A stretch of DNA of 9,233 nucleotides from an uncultured Eubacteriales bacterium (lineage in GTDB: Bacteria; Bacillota_A; Clostridia; Christensenellales; Aristaeellaceae), in assembly GCA_902766515.1 (NCBI GenBank), contig CACXEB010000319.1, forward strand, positions 1 through 9,233. The letters are read 5' to 3'. The position numbers and the translations under genes are program-made. Shown one piece after another: positions 8,001-9,233 of this stretch. Position 1 is the first letter of the stretch. Every line of letters starts with the position of its first letter. The notes beneath the pieces are model-generated. The model was not told the origin of the DNA, did no database searches, and saw nothing but the letters and a program-made list of their open reading frames with translations.

Positions 8001-9233
8001 GACAGCCGCGCCGGCAGACGAAGACGCGCCGGCGGATATCCCGGAGGACGCGGATACGCCCGCGGACACGGACCTGCCGCTCGCGGGCGACATCCTCCGT
8101 TTCGGACACTATGAGCAGGACAACGACGCCGCCAACGGCCCCGAGCCGATCGAATGGCGCGTCCTGGGCGTGAACGCGCAGGAGCGGTGGGTGACGATGA
8201 TCGCCTGCGACCTGCTGGACGTGCGTCCCTACCATACATCTTCGGCGCCCGTCACCTGGGAAACCAGCGCCCTCCGCGCCTGGCTGAACAGCGATTTCGT
8301 GAACCAGGCGTTCTCTCCCGCAGAGCAGGACGCGCTGCTGGTCCGCACCGTCCATAACCGTCCGAACAGCGAAGACGGCGTGAGCATCATCATGAAGCCG
8401 GCCAACGACACGGACGCCGGCAATGACACGCAGGACCGGGTCTGCCTGCTGAGCTTCCAGGAAGCCAGCTTCTACCTGCTGTTTGACGCGCAGGCCGCGC
8501 CGACGGCATACGCCCTGGCGAAGGGCGCGTATATCGACAGCCAGTACCCGGTCAAAGGCCGGGCCGCCGGGTCCTGGTGGCTGCGCTCTCCCGGAAAGGA
8601 CCAGACCTACGTCCTGCTGGTCAACCACAAGGGAACCGCCAGCAACAGCCTGCCCACCTATACCGGCGTGGGCGTCCGTCCCGTCATCCGGGTGAGCCTT
8701 GACGCGCTGTACGGCGCGCCGGACCAGCCCGAAGCGACCGCAGCGCCGACTGAAGCGCCCACCGCAGAACCGATCGTGATCGTGACCGAAGCGCCGACAC
8801 CCACCCCCACGGCGGAACCGATCGTCATCATCACCGCCGAACCGACAGCCGCCGTGACCGAAACACCGGCACCTGCGGATGAACCCGTGGTCATTGTGAC
8901 GGAAGCGCCGACGCCCACGCCTTCCCCCACCCTTGAGCCGATCGTCATCGTGACCGCTGCCCCGGCACCCACCGCTGAACCGGCCGCCACTGAGACCGAG
9001 GCCCCGACGCCGGCGCCCACAGAAGTCCCGAATGTCACCGTGACCGCAGAACCGACGCCCACCGCTGAACCGGCGGTGACCGCGACCGAAGCGCCGTCAC
9101 TGACGCCCACACCGGCGGCCACGCAGAAATCTTTCGTATTCGTCACCGCAACGCCCACGCCTGCGTGCAGCACCATGATACCGACACAGGCGCCGACGGC
9201 CACCCCCGTCTTCCGGGCGACTGCCGAACCCAC
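5029..9233 (+). CDS. Large exported multidomain protein with a DUF6273 domain and Pro/Thr stalk, 3' partial
   Basis: I read this frame codon by codon from the GTG at 5029 to the window end and found no stop: at least 1401 residues, C-terminus outside. Residues 1-29 are a signal peptide (basic MKRWMIR, hydrophobic core, cleavage likely after the Ala run near 29). Residues about 37-295 look helical and match no family I know. About 300-500 is beta-rich. About 505-660 resembles a recurrent unnamed Clostridial domain (SSSGAGAWGGTLKIDGDG near 528-545, LTLPGTPDD later). After a Pro/Ala linker, 690-845 is another beta-rich domain, loosely like DUF5067. Residues 848-984 resemble PsbP/LpqN-like folds (ASLAFEIPSDWEV). 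An acidic Ala/Pro linker precedes DUF6273 at 1019-1224, with FGHYEQDND, IEWRVLG, LRAWLNSDF, WWLRSPG and GVRPVIRVS. From 1234 on it is a Pro/Thr/Glu stalk. The protein is probably surface-located or secreted; no enzymatic residues are evident. It lies 17 nt behind the 114-aa gene. Confidence 0.9.
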   Translation, partial: MKRWMIRCLAITLAAVLALPAAAVFPAAADTTPPAELTLLKYARQLYDSIAAAYPTAQQYRIHEWNEKESYRTSLAQAEMNTFTYDTFADISTDLINIGLGYLSGAGGTAADEALDRLSGMKGSVSLRDFIYAQGNSALNAIELGTVEDTMARAEANGGRFASYADACAFLRQTLINRLCFATLRMAKSYYTQQVNEGPGGSSATVSLDEIAGKAAGARDAGTYVVSRFNGLAYAVLDGIGQQVNEPIVTDWINAQKAVVGDLVRYFGQQDTALGLADLQAPAWLSKYEGRLTAAEFPDSEITVSQASGQYALKVCFSDALSLDAVPAGVDGSGSAVFLDAENDAVIRLRQSVGRLSMTVNAYGRDASFFDQRAFRLQWQEYGWVHRWTDVKRPENTLDITSNGNGTLHLQAHFSDVMDFACEIVPDDYEIIEYEEPSGLIAGFLVIQPNDGGSLYLSVSDGAVLEDDSDAYDYFMNNTFVYTTDNPPDLRRYGWTPDEPEKDWDYELSGDERRQLFARLGERTLQSSSGAGAWGGTLKIDGDGRFRGYYYDEDAEELSEVSFTGALGAVRRTGETVYEVTVADVSTAQVPGTEAEGLYGERILYTEAPIAADAVLLLTLPGTPDDAIPEMMRALIGGTYGDWDDYSDCTTLSRAADGWGFFTSIRYPEAEDMAPAETAEPADLPDVPPAGTVVLDDETLTVTALGKTMISNRYNTTGHHRVPAYRLGVYNRRNEDISIKAGHFVDGISYGTVDGIAFWAMEFYEGEDGCAEDEYSDITLNNTIPARSYREFLLYPAGGGHGYSAVEELVNVDARIRVTNVTGSFWTKDYTLVLDEGQTCRRDAPTWVPFESASLAFEIPSDWEVQGRKGDAVLAMLPPPTLDETGTGMIVIDEAPFYTDFDSYLNATLQNAALSPELFDRSAAGLPGRAARWTTGPAQDTVVVLYLTADDGRAISIRVQYESKFQTELEPVALRFLDSLRPVSAGAAPEETAAPADEDAPADIPEDADTPADTDLPLAGDILRFGHYEQDNDAANGPEPIEWRVLGVNAQERWVTMIACDLLDVRPYHTSSAPVTWETSALRAWLNSDFVNQAFSPAEQDALLVRTVHNRPNSEDGVSIIMKPANDTDAGNDTQDRVCLLSFQEASFYLLFDAQAAPTAYALAKGAYIDSQYPVKGRAAGSWWLRSPGKDQTYVLLVNHKGTASNSLPTYTGVGVRPVIRVSLDALYGAPDQPEATAAPTEAPTAEPIVIVTEAPTPTPTAEPIVIITAEPTAAVTETPAPADEPVVIVTEAPTPTPSPTLEPIVIVTAAPAPTAEPAATETEAPTPAPTEVPNVTVTAEPTPTAEPAVTATEAPSLTPTPAATQKSFVFVTATPTPACSTMIPTQAPTATPVFRATAEP
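8728..9233 (+). repeat. Degenerate tandem repeat encoding a Pro/Thr/Glu stalk
   Basis: At least six diverged copies encode a unit like AEPIVIVTEAPTPTPT. The Glu-Pro (or equivalent) marks fall near 8767, 8815, 8881, 8935, 9022 and 9067, so unit length varies (48, 66, 54, 87 and 45 nt). The DNA repeats less exactly than the protein pattern, which suggests an old repeat kept by selection on composition or by occasional recombination. The array continues past the window end, or at least is not closed by a stop here. Confidence 0.85.

Noticed and set aside
7457..8239. A 260-residue Arg/Pro/Ser-rich open frame on the - strand
   Set aside because: Extreme Arg and Pro content is the signature of a shadow frame in GC-rich DNA; the + strand frame continues uninterrupted through it.
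8658..9233. A 191-residue Gly/Val/Ala repeat-like open frame on the - strand
   Set aside because: Its apparent repeats (GSAVG and similar) are the reverse complement of the Pro/Thr/Glu stalk repeat, so they come from the DNA periodicity rather than from a second gene.

Overview
The window is GC-rich by eye (mostly G or C at third codon positions) and every gene I can support lies on the + strand. The strong GGAGG-type ribosome binding sites, the SH3/peptidoglycan-binding repeat architecture, a short DivIC-like protein, a DUF6273 domain and Pro/Thr/Glu-rich stalks together suggest a GC-rich Firmicute of the class Clostridia, probably an uncultured gut-type lineage. That placement is an inference from protein style; no rRNA or other marker gene is present.

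Layout. Bases 1-2757 hold the 3' portion of a long modular cell-wall-binding protein: five peptidoglycan-binding-1-like modules, four bacterial SH3 modules, and a conserved C-terminal domain without a settled name. It overlaps by 4 nt (ATGA) a small FtsB/DivIC-type division protein (2754-3215), which overlaps by another 4 nt a Ppx/GppA-family phosphatase (3212-4099). After 33 nt comes a small HAD-like hydrolase with a GTG start (4133-4615), then a 51-nt gap holding a perfect 18-bp palindrome, then a 114-aa uncharacterised protein (4667-5011). After 17 nt comes a very large secreted multidomain protein with a GTG start (5029 to the window end). That last frame has no stop over 4.2 kb and runs out of the window.

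The tight spacing, two ATGA overlaps and absence of any convincing internal promoter or terminator make one transcription unit likely. DivIC next to Ppx/GppA is a familiar Clostridial arrangement. In many relatives an S1-domain protein sits between or beside them and YabP/YabQ lie upstream; none is seen here, and a wall-binding protein occupies the upstream position. The shared theme is the cell envelope: a wall-binding protein, a septum protein and a large exported protein. The phosphatase, the HAD protein and the 114-aa protein are the cytoplasmic members.

The window is mostly ordinary core-like sequence. Most worth a second look are the large exported protein with its DUF6273 domain and repeated stalk, the unnamed His/Cys/Asp-rich C-terminal domain of the first protein, and the 18-bp palindrome. 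I see no RNA genes, CRISPR array, insertion sequence or phage genes. No stretch above 300 bases lacks a gene.
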